Shown here: positions 1 through 7,436 of the stretch, piece by piece | How the letters are laid out: each line of letters begins with the position of its first letter | How positions within the stretch are numbered: the stretch's first letter is position 1 | DNA from: an uncultured Flammeovirgaceae bacterium | GTDB lineage: Bacteria; Bacteroidota; Bacteroidia; Cytophagales; Cyclobacteriaceae | Assembly: GCA_946480685.1 (NCBI GenBank) | Contig: CAMLLI010000098.1 | Location: 1-9,422 of the forward strand | Direction of reading: 5' to 3' | DNA length: 9,422 bases | Program-made: the position numbers and the translations under genes | Notes under the pieces: model-generated | What the model was told of the DNA's origin: nothing | What the model saw: the letters and a program-made list of their open reading frames with translations, nothing else | Database searches by the model: none

Positions 1-12
1 CCATAAAGCTAT

Positions 13-867
13 ATGAAAAAGATTCTTGTTCCCTGCGATTTCTCCAGCACCGCGATTAACGCGTTCCGGTTTGCGCTGGATGTAGCTGCACAGTCAAAAG
101 GCACCGTGCATTTATTGCATGTCATCGAGTTACCGGTGCTGCATGATTCCATCCTTATGCCGGTTCTCTCTTTCGAACAACAAATGCTGGACGAGCTCCG
201 AGAGAAAGCTGAAAAAGGGTTCAACAAAATCCTGAGCAAGTATAACAAGACTGATGCCATTGATATAGCGATGAAGGTGGAATTTGGAGTTCCTTCCAAG
301 GTGATTCAGAACTATGTAAAGGATCATGCTATCGATGGTATCATTATGGGCTCGCATGGTGCGAGTGGTGTAAAAGAATTTTTCATTGGCTCTACCGCAG
401 AGAAGATCGTTCGTAACGCCAGTGTACCGGTGCTCGTGCTGAAAGATTATTATAAAGGTCCGGTGAAGAACATTGTCTTTCCGCATACATTAGACATAGA
501 AGACGAAGAAGACCTGATAGCAAAAGTTAAAGCACTGCAGAATTTCTTTAAAGCAAAACTACACATTGTCTGGATTAACACACCGCTGAACTTTACCACA
601 GACTCTATAAGTCTTGAGCGCTTAACCAATTTCGCCAGGCGCTACAATCTCAAAGACTATACTATAAATATATACAATCACCTGGAGTTGGAAGAGGGTA
701 TACTGGAATTCAGCAACTCGGTAAAAGCGAATATGATCGCGATGGGCACGCATGGTCGCACCGGGCTTGATCGCCTCATCTCCGGAAGTCTTACTGAATC
801 CGTTGTCAATCATTCTAAAAAGCTGGTGTGGTCGTATGTAATGAAAGAAGAACTTGTTGAAGCATGA
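13..867 (+). CDS. Universal stress protein with two tandem Usp domains
   Basis: This encodes a 284-residue cytoplasmic protein built from two Usp (UspA-like) domains. The first starts with the typical beta strand MKKILVPCDFS and covers about residues 1-143; the second covers about 150-278. Each ends in the ATP-binding signature G-x2-G-x9-G-(S/T): G113-G116-G126-S127 in domain 1 and G245-G248-G258-S259 in domain 2, so both halves probably bind nucleotide. Family members help cells survive starvation, oxygen limitation and other stress, but their exact targets are usually unknown. The ATG at 13 is the first possible start and matches the family N-terminus. The stop overlaps the ccoI start by 4 bases (ATGA), so the two genes are probably cotranscribed and translationally coupled. 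This suggests, without proving, a role tied to low-oxygen respiration. The family call is secure; the specific role is not. Confidence 0.93.
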   Translation: MKKILVPCDFSSTAINAFRFALDVAAQSKGTVHLLHVIELPVLHDSILMPVLSFEQQMLDELREKAEKGFNKILSKYNKTDAIDIAMKVEFGVPSKVIQNYVKDHAIDGIIMGSHGASGVKEFFIGSTAEKIVRNASVPVLVLKDYYKGPVKNIVFPHTLDIEDEEDLIAKVKALQNFFKAKLHIVWINTPLNFTTDSISLERLTNFARRYNLKDYTINIYNHLELEEGILEFSNSVKANMIAMGTHGRTGLDRLISGSLTESVVNHSKKLVWSYVMKEELVEA

Positions 868-3263
868 TGATGGATACTGATGTTGCTCATGAGGTGGGCG
901 TTGACTTAAAATGTTTTCATTGCGGACAAACCTGTGAAGAAACGTTGTGGCAGGATGACAAATCATTCTGCTGCTACGGATGTAAAACGGTATATGAAAT
1001 TCTGAACAGCAACAACCTGTGTCAGTATTACGACCTTGATAAAAATCCGGGTATACAGTTAAAGAATAAAAGCGATGAAACGTATGCGTATCTGAACGAG
1101 AAAGACATCCGTAAAAAATTACTCGATTTTGATTCAGACACTTTTGCCAAAGTAAATTTCTTTGTACCTGCTATACATTGTGTATCGTGTATATGGCTAT
1201 TGGAGAATCTTCATAAGATCGAACCGGGTGTATTGCGCTCGGAAGTACATTTTACTAAAAAAACCGTTAGTGTAGATTTCAACCCGCAGCTCGTAAAACT
1301 GAGTACCATCGCGCAACTGCTGGCTTCTGTAGGATATATACCCAAGATAACACTGGAAGACCATATAGCCGACAAACCTAAAACAGACCGATCACTGGTG
1401 ATGAAATTGTCACTGGCCGGTTTTTGCTTTGGCAACATCATGTTGTTCAGCTTTCCGGAGTACCTGGGTATTGATCATTCGGAGAAAGACCTCATGCGTA
1501 TTTTCTCATGGCTGAACCTTGCACTCGCTATACCTGTATTTTTCTATAGCGGCATTGACTATATCAAATCTGCTTTCAAGAGTTTCAAACAAAAACAGGT
1601 CAACATCGATGTACCGATTGCCGCAGGACTCATTGCTTTATTTGTACGTAGCAGCTACGATATAATTACAGCAACCGGTGCAGGATACCTGGATTCATTC
1701 ACTGGCCTCGTTTTCTTTCTGCTCATCGGCCGGTGGTTTCAAAACAAAACATACGAAAGCCTCGCCTTCGATCGCGACTTCACAGCATATTTTCCTTTAG
1801 CGGTTAACAGGCTTGAAGAAGGAGAATGGAAACCCATTGTGATCTATAAATTACGAAGAGGCGATCAGATCCGCATTCGAAACATGGAGATCATTCCGGC
1901 AGACAGTAAATTACTCGATGCCTTCGCCTATATTGATTATAGTTTTGTTACAGGCGAATCAAAACCTGTTAAAGCGTTACAGGGAGATATAGTATATGCC
2001 GGTGGCCGTCTCATCGGCACTCCCGTAACACTCGTTGTTGAAAAGCAAACATCGCAGAGCCACCTTACAAGCTTGTGGAACAATGATGCGTTCAAGAAAA
2101 TAGAAGAAAGTAAATATCAAAAGATCATTGATCGTGCTGCACGCAGGTTTACGTGGATCGTACTGGGTATAGCTTTTATAACCGCTATATATTGGCATAT
2201 CACCGAACCATCATCCATGTGGCTTGTACTCACTTCGGTATTGATGGTAGCATGTCCGTGCGCGCTGGCACTCGCAGCTCCGTTCACACTTGGGAGCATG
2301 TTACGCGTGTTGGGTAAAAAACAACTTTACCTGAAGAACGCAGATGTTATCGAGCGCATGGCTACAATTGATGCCATTGTATTTGACAAGACCGGTACCA
2401 TAACGCATGGCGATGAACCTGCTATTTCATTTACAGGCGAGTTGAATGAAGACGATCCGGGAAGAATAAAACTGCTGACCAGTTATTCTACCCATCCGTT
2501 GAGTATGCTTATCACCAAACATCTGAAGTATATTTCAAAAGATACTGTTCAGGATTTTAAAGAATTACCAGGGAAAGGTATACAGGCTACTGTTGCCGGT
2601 AAAATATATAAAATCGGATCAGCTGCATTTACGGGGTTCCGCTATAAAATTGACCAGGAAGCATCGCATGTATTTATAGCCATTGATGATGAAGTGAAAG
2701 GATACTTTATTATCAAGACATCCGTTCGCAAAAACATGAAAGGCATGCTGCAGCGACTGGGCCGAAAATGCACTGCACTGCTCAGTGGGGATAACGAAAC
2801 CGATAAAGAGCAAATGAAAAAACTCTTCCCGGCATCAACAAAAATGCTGTTCAACCAGAGTCCGCAGGATAAACTGGATTATATAGCAGCCTTGCAGCGC
2901 GAGGGTAAAAAAGTAATGATGATTGGCGATGGGTTGAACGATGCCGGTGCTTTGAGACAAAGTGATGTTGGCCTTGCCGTTACCGATGATACCGGAATCT
3001 TTACACCGGCATGCGATGGTATACTCTACGGTGCACACATCACACAGCTCTGCCGAATTCTGAAATTTGCACAGTCATCTTCTTTCATACTTAAAATTGG
3101 TTTTGGAATTTCATTCTTCTACAATGCTATTGCACTGTCGTTTGCCGTAACGGGACATTTAACACCACTTGTGGCTGCCATCATTATGCCAATCAGCAGC
3201 ATTAGTGTGGTAGGCTTCAGTACACTCGCAGTAAAGATTGCAGCATCGCGTATTAAAGTATAG
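864..3263 (+). CDS. ccoI: Copper-translocating P1B-type ATPase for cbb3 oxidase assembly (CcoI/FixI)
   Basis: This 799-residue inner-membrane pump moves copper across the membrane for insertion into the CuB site of the cbb3 oxidase. A cysteine-rich N-terminal domain typical of CcoI (C17, C20, C24, C36, C37, C40) is followed by a heavy-metal-associated domain with C106-x2-C109 (about residues 97-160). Eight membrane helices can be placed, at about 181-197, 211-230, 250-269, 275-292, 430-447, 453-475, 738-762 and 766-790. The catalytic set is complete: TGES 363-366, the CPC metal site 464-466, phosphorylated aspartate D508 in DKTGT, HP 544-545, and GDGLND 688-693. Helix 7 YN (753-754) and helix 8 M775/S779 fit a copper pump. 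ATG codons at 864, 867 and 870 are all possible starts; 864 gives ATGA overlap with usp. The adjacent ccoS supports CcoI over a general CopA exporter. Confidence 0.96.
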   Translation: MMMDTDVAHEVGVDLKCFHCGQTCEETLWQDDKSFCCYGCKTVYEILNSNNLCQYYDLDKNPGIQLKNKSDETYAYLNEKDIRKKLLDFDSDTFAKVNFFVPAIHCVSCIWLLENLHKIEPGVLRSEVHFTKKTVSVDFNPQLVKLSTIAQLLASVGYIPKITLEDHIADKPKTDRSLVMKLSLAGFCFGNIMLFSFPEYLGIDHSEKDLMRIFSWLNLALAIPVFFYSGIDYIKSAFKSFKQKQVNIDVPIAAGLIALFVRSSYDIITATGAGYLDSFTGLVFFLLIGRWFQNKTYESLAFDRDFTAYFPLAVNRLEEGEWKPIVIYKLRRGDQIRIRNMEIIPADSKLLDAFAYIDYSFVTGESKPVKALQGDIVYAGGRLIGTPVTLVVEKQTSQSHLTSLWNNDAFKKIEESKYQKIIDRAARRFTWIVLGIAFITAIYWHITEPSSMWLVLTSVLMVACPCALALAAPFTLGSMLRVLGKKQLYLKNADVIERMATIDAIVFDKTGTITHGDEPAISFTGELNEDDPGRIKLLTSYSTHPLSMLITKHLKYISKDTVQDFKELPGKGIQATVAGKIYKIGSAAFTGFRYKIDQEASHVFIAIDDEVKGYFIIKTSVRKNMKGMLQRLGRKCTALLSGDNETDKEQMKKLFPASTKMLFNQSPQDKLDYIAALQREGKKVMMIGDGLNDAGALRQSDVGLAVTDDTGIFTPACDGILYGAHITQLCRILKFAQSSSFILKIGFGISFFYNAIALSFAVTGHLTPLVAAIIMPISSISVVGFSTLAVKIAASRIKV

Positions 3264-3267
3264 ACTT

Positions 3268-3465
3268 ATGGGCATTATCACTTTATTAATTACAATCAGT
3301 GTTACTATCGCCGTTGTTTTTCTGGCGGTTTTCTATTGGAATATGAAAAACGGACAGTATGACGATACGTATACCCCCTCCGTTAGAATGTTGTTCGATG
3401 ACAAGCCTTCCGCAGAGGCGAAAAGTACTCCGGATAAAACTGATAAAAATCAGGTTCATGCTTGA
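3268..3465 (+). CDS. ccoS: Cbb3-type oxidase assembly protein CcoS
   Basis: This is a 65-residue membrane protein with one N-terminal transmembrane helix (about residues 3-24) followed by the family signature NGQYDD (residues 28-33), then P37, R40 and the MLFDD stretch (41-45). CcoS is needed for cofactor maturation (haem and CuB) in the catalytic subunit of cbb3 oxidases in studied proteobacteria. The ATG at 3268 lies 4 bases after the ccoI stop and starts directly at the helix. An in-frame TTG at 3238 would add ten charged residues lying inside ccoI and is unlikely. The charged tail after residue 46 (KPSAEAKSTPDK and on) is low-complexity and probably variable. The ccoI-ccoS pair is a very common arrangement, which strengthens the assignment despite the small size. 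Confidence 0.93.
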   Translation: MGIITLLITISVTIAVVFLAVFYWNMKNGQYDDTYTPSVRMLFDDKPSAEAKSTPDKTDKNQVHA

Positions 3466-3509
3466 TTCGGGTCATTCATAAAAATTCATGGATGAAGCTA
3501 CTTTGAATC

Positions 3510-4883
3510 ATGACTTCATATCCATCACAAACTGCCTTGTTAAAAAAGTATGACGTACCCACACCACGTTATACCAGTTATCCGACCGTTCCGTATTGGG
3601 ACACTGAATCGTTCACTACAGAAAGATGGACAAAAGCCCTGCGAAGGACATTTACTGAAACCAACGCAGAGAAGGGAATCAGTATATATATCCACTTGCC
3701 CTTCTGCGAAAGCCTCTGCACCTATTGTGCATGTTCAACACGCATTACCAAAAATCACAAAGTTGAAGTTCCCTATATACAGGCACTGTTAAAAGAATGG
3801 GATCACTACAAGTATATATTTCGTGAGAAGCCGATTGTGCGTGAACTACATTTAGGCGGTGGCACGCCTACATTCTTCAGTCCGCAGAATTTACGGTGGT
3901 TAATCTCGTATTTACTGGAGGATGTAGAGCTGCATAATGATTTCGAGATGAGCTTCGAAGGACATCCGAACAACACAACGTATGAGCACCTGCAGACACT
4001 ACACGAACTCGGTGCTACCCGTGTGAGCTTTGGCGTACAAGACCTCGATGAAAAAGTGCAACGCACCATACACCGCATACAACCTTTTGAAAATCTGAAA
4101 AAGGTAACAGAGCAGGCCCGCGCCATTGGTTACGAATCCGTGAGCTTCGATCTCATTTACGGTCTCCCCTTTCAAACACCGTTTACAGTTTCTGATACCA
4201 TAGAAAAAGTATTAACGCTGAAACCCGATCGCATTTCATTCTATAGCTATGCGCACGTTCCGTGGTTAAGACCCGGACAACGTAATTATGAGACAGCCGA
4301 TTTACCTTCGCATGCACTGAAGAGACACCTTTATGAAATCGGAAGACACTTATTGCGCAAAGCGGATTATGCCGATGTTGGTATGGATCATTTTGCATTG
4401 AGACAAGATTCTCTTTTCAAATCGCATATCGCGGGCAAGTTGCATCGTAATTTCATGGGCTATACCACTACCAATACAGAGCTACTCATCGGACTTGGTG
4501 CCTCGGCCATCAGCGATGCTAAATATGCCTACGCGCAGAATGAAAAAAAGGTAGAAGAATACCTCGGTGCCATTCAGCACAACGCATCGGCTATTGTAAA
4601 AGGACACATCCATACGGATGAAGATATACTGCTTAAGCAATGCATTCTTCAGATAAGCTGCCAGGGAGAATTAAGCCGCGAGTTAATGATGCAGGTCGCG
4701 GATGCCAGCATCCTTAACACATTATCTGAAATGGAAAAAGAAGGAATACTTTTTCTGTACGAAGATGGCGGACTCAAAGTAACAACTGCAGGCGAACCGT
4801 TCATTCGAAACATCTGTCGTGTATTCGACAAGCGTATGAACGAGCAGGACAATACCCGTGAGATATTCAGCAAAGCGATATAA
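3510..4883 (+). CDS. hemN: Oxygen-independent coproporphyrinogen III oxidase (radical SAM, HemN)
   Basis: This 457-residue cytoplasmic radical SAM enzyme oxidatively decarboxylates coproporphyrinogen III to protoporphyrinogen IX without oxygen. The iron-sulfur and SAM site is C66-x3-C70-x2-C73 with the extra C75 of true HemN. Other family landmarks are GGGTP (116-120), SFGVQD (173-178), DLIYGLPFQT (204-213), GMDHFA (311-316), RNFMGYTT (333-340) and GLGASAIS (348-355). The N-terminal segment YDVPTPRYTSYPT (14-26) and the complete C-terminal domain separate it from the shorter HemW-type haem chaperones. The length fits full HemN enzymes. The ATG at 3510 gives the family N-terminus. The 44-base gap after ccoS holds no evident promoter, so it is probably the last gene of the usp-ccoI-ccoS unit, just ahead of an intrinsic terminator. 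Its placement suggests haem supply when oxygen is too scarce for an oxygen-dependent enzyme. Confidence 0.96.
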   Translation: MTSYPSQTALLKKYDVPTPRYTSYPTVPYWDTESFTTERWTKALRRTFTETNAEKGISIYIHLPFCESLCTYCACSTRITKNHKVEVPYIQALLKEWDHYKYIFREKPIVRELHLGGGTPTFFSPQNLRWLISYLLEDVELHNDFEMSFEGHPNNTTYEHLQTLHELGATRVSFGVQDLDEKVQRTIHRIQPFENLKKVTEQARAIGYESVSFDLIYGLPFQTPFTVSDTIEKVLTLKPDRISFYSYAHVPWLRPGQRNYETADLPSHALKRHLYEIGRHLLRKADYADVGMDHFALRQDSLFKSHIAGKLHRNFMGYTTTNTELLIGLGASAISDAKYAYAQNEKKVEEYLGAIQHNASAIVKGHIHTDEDILLKQCILQISCQGELSRELMMQVADASILNTLSEMEKEGILFLYEDGGLKVTTAGEPFIRNICRVFDKRMNEQDNTREIFSKAI

Positions 4884-4910
4884 CATAACTCAATAATCTA
4901 ACCGTTGCAT

Positions 4911-4942
4911 GACCCTTGCTTTTTAGCGAGGGTCTTTTGCTT
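4911..4942 (+). terminator. Rho-independent terminator after hemN
   Basis: A 10-base-pair stem, GACCCTTGCT (4911-4920) with AGCGAGGGTC (4925-4934), closes a TTTT loop and contains one T-G wobble. It is followed at once by TTTTGCTT. It begins 28 bases after the hemN stop. The mirror side has no T tract, so it should act only on + strand transcripts. It separates the assembly/haem unit from the ccoNOQPG unit. Confidence 0.9.
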
Positions 4943-4960
4943 GTATACCGTTGCGCATGC

Positions 4961-4987
4961 ATCCTGACAAAAATCAGGTATCCTGAT
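4961..4987. promoter_or_regulatory. Alternating TCAGG/CCTGA half-sites, putative operator of ccoNO
   Basis: Three half-sites alternate in orientation in the intergenic region: CCTGA (4963-4967), TCAGG (4974-4978) and CCTGA (4982-4986). The last two form the palindrome ATCAGG-N3-CCTGAT (4973-4987); the first two form a looser inverted repeat with a 6-base spacer. ATCCTGA recurs exactly 19 bases apart (4961 and 4980). The site lies about 80-105 bases before the ccoNO ATG, downstream of the hemN terminator, where a regulator of the oxidase genes would bind. It does not match the FNR/FixK box (TTGAT-N4-ATCAA), so I name no factor. No exact Bacteroidota promoter (TTTG and TAnnTTTG) could be placed confidently in 4943-5066. 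Confidence 0.42.
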
Positions 4988-5066
4988 AACAACAGTCATC
5001 TTCCATACATTCTGCCGCCTCTATTTTTATTGCCAGAATATTTGATACAAAACGGTGAGCAAGTTT

Positions 5067-7196
5067 ATGGAAGTAGAAAAATTCAGTTATGACAACAAGA
5101 TCGTAAAAGCGTTCATGATCGCTACGGTCGTGTTTGGCCTCGTGGGTATGTTGGTTGGTCTTACTGCAGCCATCCAGTTAGTATACCCGATCTTTAATTT
5201 CGACACGCAGTATACAACATTCGGGCGCATTCGTCCACTTCATACAAACGCCATCATCTTTGCCTTTGTAGGCAACGCAATGTTTGCCGGAGTATATTAC
5301 TCGATGCAGCGCCTGCTTAAGACACGCATGTTCAGCGACAAACTGAGCTGGATACATTTCTGGGGCTGGCAACTTATTATTCTCGCTGCGGCTATAACAC
5401 TGCCGTTGGGTATGACTACTTCCAAAGAATATGCAGAGCTCGAGTGGCCAATTGATATAGCGATCACAGTCATCTGGGTTGTCTTTGGATGGAACATGAT
5501 CGGCACCATTATCAAACGCAGGGAGCGCCACATGTATGTTGCTATCTGGTTCTACATCGCCACGTTTGTAACCGTAGCCGTACTGCACGTGGTAAACTCT
5601 TTTGAAATGCCTGTTACATTCTTCAAGAGTTACTCCTGGTACGCAGGCGTGCAGGATGCGTTGGTGCAGTGGTGGTATGGACACAATGCCGTTGCATTCT
5701 TTCTTACCACTCCGTTTCTCGGTCTTATGTATTACTTCTTGCCGAAGGCCGCCAATCGCCCGGTATACTCCTATCGTTTGTCGATCATTCACTTCTGGTC
5801 ATTGATCTTCATCTATATATGGGCTGGGCCGCACCACTTACTATATACATCGCTGCCTGACTGGGCACAATCATTGGGAACTGTATTCTCCATCATGCTC
5901 ATCGCTCCATCCTGGGGTGGTATGCTGAATGGTTTGATGACACTGCGCGGTGCGTGGGATCGTGTTCGTGAAGATCCTGTTTTAAAATTCATGGTAGTTG
6001 CTATTACCGCGTATGGTATGGCTACACTCGAAGGTCCGTTGTTATCACTAAAGAATGTAAATGCTATAGCACACTTTACTGACTGGATTGTAGCGCACGT
6101 ACACGTAGGTGGTTTAGGATGGAATGGTTTCCTCACGTTCGCCATGCTATACTGGATAACTCCGCGCATGTGGAATACAAAATTATACTCTACCAAACTT
6201 GCTAACGTACACTTCTGGTTAGGCACACTCGGTATCATTTTCTATGCACTGCCGATGTATGTATCCGGTGTTGTGCAGAGTTTGATGTGGAAAGAATTTA
6301 ACCCGGAAGGATTCCTGGTATATAAAAACTTCCTCGAGACAACGGTACAGATCCTGCCGCTGCATGGACTGCGTGCAATTGGCGGTGCCCTATATCTCAC
6401 CGGTGCGATCATCATGACCTACAACCTGGTGAAGACAGCTTTCGCAGGAAGCTTTCTCGCCAATGAAGATGCTGAAGCAGCACCGCTTGCCAAAGTATAT
6501 GTACAGAAAACCGGGGGCTGGCACAATCGCCTGCTCGAGCACAAGCCGGTATTGTTTACGGTCTTAACCGTAGTAGCTATACTCATCGGTGGTGCTATTG
6601 AAATGATACCTACGTTCCTGATAAAGTCAAACGTACCCACTATCACAAGTGTTAAACCTTATACACCACTTGAGCTGCACGGACGTGATATATATATCCG
6701 CGAGGGCTGCGTGAACTGTCATACACAAATGGTTCGCCCGTTCCGCTCAGAGACTGAACGCTACGGTGAATATTCAAAAGCCGGAGAATTTGTATATGAC
6801 CATCCGTTCCTGTGGGGATCAAAACGTACGGGTCCGGATCTGCATCGTGTGGGTGCTAAATATTCGAACAGCTGGCACTATAACCACATGCTTGCTCCGG
6901 ACGCTGTCTCAACAGGTTCTATCATGCCGGCCTACCCTTGGTTGTTCGAGCAGGTGATCAACAAAGCAGACACACGTGGAAAGATAACTGCACTTCGTAC
7001 AATCGGTGTTCCCTATGAAGAAGGATATGAAGACAATGCCAACAACGATCTCGAAAAACAAGCGGGTGAAATAGCCGGCACTTTAAAAGCTGATGGTATA
7101 GAAGTAGCCGATGATGCTGAGATCATCGCACTGATCGCTTACCTGCAACGACTGGGTACAGACATCAAGGCAGAGAAAACAGCACAGTCAGAATAA
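5067..7196 (+). CDS. ccoNO: Fused cbb3 oxidase subunits I and II (CcoN-CcoO)
   Basis: This 709-residue membrane protein joins the catalytic subunit to the monohaem cytochrome c subunit and reduces oxygen to water. Residues from about 1-465 are CcoN with about 12 helices. Visible ligands are H59 and H346 for low-spin haem b, H344 for haem b3, and H206, H256 and H257 for CuB. Y250, six residues before H256, is placed as the cross-linked tyrosine of cbb3 enzymes. A soluble linker (about 466-520) leads to the CcoO anchor helix (about 525-548). A class I cytochrome c domain follows with C578-x2-C581-H582 and likely axial M650 in SIMPAYPWL. The CcoO part is complete, including GSKRTGPDLHRVG (614-626). 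The ATG at 5067 is preferred; an in-frame GTG at 5055 would add four residues. Such fusions are known from Bacteroidota. First gene of the structural unit. Confidence 0.97.
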   Translation: MEVEKFSYDNKIVKAFMIATVVFGLVGMLVGLTAAIQLVYPIFNFDTQYTTFGRIRPLHTNAIIFAFVGNAMFAGVYYSMQRLLKTRMFSDKLSWIHFWGWQLIILAAAITLPLGMTTSKEYAELEWPIDIAITVIWVVFGWNMIGTIIKRRERHMYVAIWFYIATFVTVAVLHVVNSFEMPVTFFKSYSWYAGVQDALVQWWYGHNAVAFFLTTPFLGLMYYFLPKAANRPVYSYRLSIIHFWSLIFIYIWAGPHHLLYTSLPDWAQSLGTVFSIMLIAPSWGGMLNGLMTLRGAWDRVREDPVLKFMVVAITAYGMATLEGPLLSLKNVNAIAHFTDWIVAHVHVGGLGWNGFLTFAMLYWITPRMWNTKLYSTKLANVHFWLGTLGIIFYALPMYVSGVVQSLMWKEFNPEGFLVYKNFLETTVQILPLHGLRAIGGALYLTGAIIMTYNLVKTAFAGSFLANEDAEAAPLAKVYVQKTGGWHNRLLEHKPVLFTVLTVVAILIGGAIEMIPTFLIKSNVPTITSVKPYTPLELHGRDIYIREGCVNCHTQMVRPFRSETERYGEYSKAGEFVYDHPFLWGSKRTGPDLHRVGAKYSNSWHYNHMLAPDAVSTGSIMPAYPWLFEQVINKADTRGKITALRTIGVPYEEGYEDNANNDLEKQAGEIAGTLKADGIEVADDAEIIALIAYLQRLGTDIKAEKTAQSE

Positions 7197-7204
7197 AAAT
7201 ATAA

Positions 7205-7218
7205 GAACTGAGAAGTTC
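7205..7218 (+). other. Small GNRA-loop hairpin between ccoNO and ccoQ
   Basis: GAACT (7205-7209) and AGTTC (7214-7218) can pair in the transcript around a GAGA tetraloop, which fits the stable GNRA class. It starts 9 bases after the ccoNO stop and ends 19 bases before the ccoQ ATG. No T tract follows, so it is not a terminator. It could stabilise or mark a processing point in the mRNA, but a five-pair stem can arise by chance. Confidence 0.25.
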
Positions 7219-7237
7219 AACCTAAAACAGTAAAGCC

Positions 7238-7432
7238 ATGTATAAAAACGTCCTTCAAAGTATAGAGAACATCGCGATCTGGCCGGTAATCTCTTTCGTT
7301 ATATTCTTTGCTTTTTTCCTTTGCCTGCTCTTGTGGGTATTTACTACCGATAAAAAGATCATAGACAAAATGAAAGCATTGCCCATGGAAGATGCTACTT
7401 CTGAAAATGAAATCACAAACCGTAAACAGTAA
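7238..7432 (+). CDS. ccoQ: Cbb3-type oxidase small subunit CcoQ/FixQ-like
   Basis: This is a 64-residue protein with one transmembrane helix (about residues 13-35), followed by a charged cytoplasmic tail beginning TTDKK (36-40). In studied bacteria CcoQ stabilises the oxidase complex and is not catalytic. Sequence conservation in this family is weak, so the call rests on size, the single N-terminal helix, and the position exactly between ccoNO and ccoP. The ATG at 7238 is the natural start, with A-rich upstream sequence and no strong Shine-Dalgarno. The gap to ccoNO is 41 bases and to the ccoP start 4 bases. The tail (MEDATSENEITNRKQ) is acidic and polar and has no recognised motif. Confidence 0.85.
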   Translation: MYKNVLQSIENIAIWPVISFVIFFAFFLCLLLWVFTTDKKIIDKMKALPMEDATSENEITNRKQ

Positions 7433-7436
7433 GACC

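Noticed and set aside
3488..3553. Short open frame of 21 codons starting just before hemN, a possible leader peptide
   Set aside because: It runs into hemN in another frame, has no attenuator-like hairpin or regulatory codon run, and is short enough to be chance.
4973..4987. Reading ATCAGG-N3-CCTGAT as an FNR or FixK box
   Set aside because: The half-sites and spacing differ from TTGAT-N4-ATCAA, so naming that regulator would be unsupported.
5022..5044. Bacteroidota promoter -7 element before ccoNO: TATTTTTA (5022-5029) or AATATTTG (5037-5044)
   Set aside because: Each is one mismatch from TAnnTTTG and neither has a matching TTTG element at the right distance, so I do not call a promoter.
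5178..5792. A 204-codon open frame on the - strand inside ccoNO
   Set aside because: It lies fully opposite the conserved CcoN membrane region, has no recognisable domain, and fits a shadow frame from the codon use of the real gene.
7392..7436. Earlier ccoP start at 7392 inside ccoQ
   Set aside because: It would put 15 polar residues before a good signal-peptide-like segment; the ATG at 7437 fits better.
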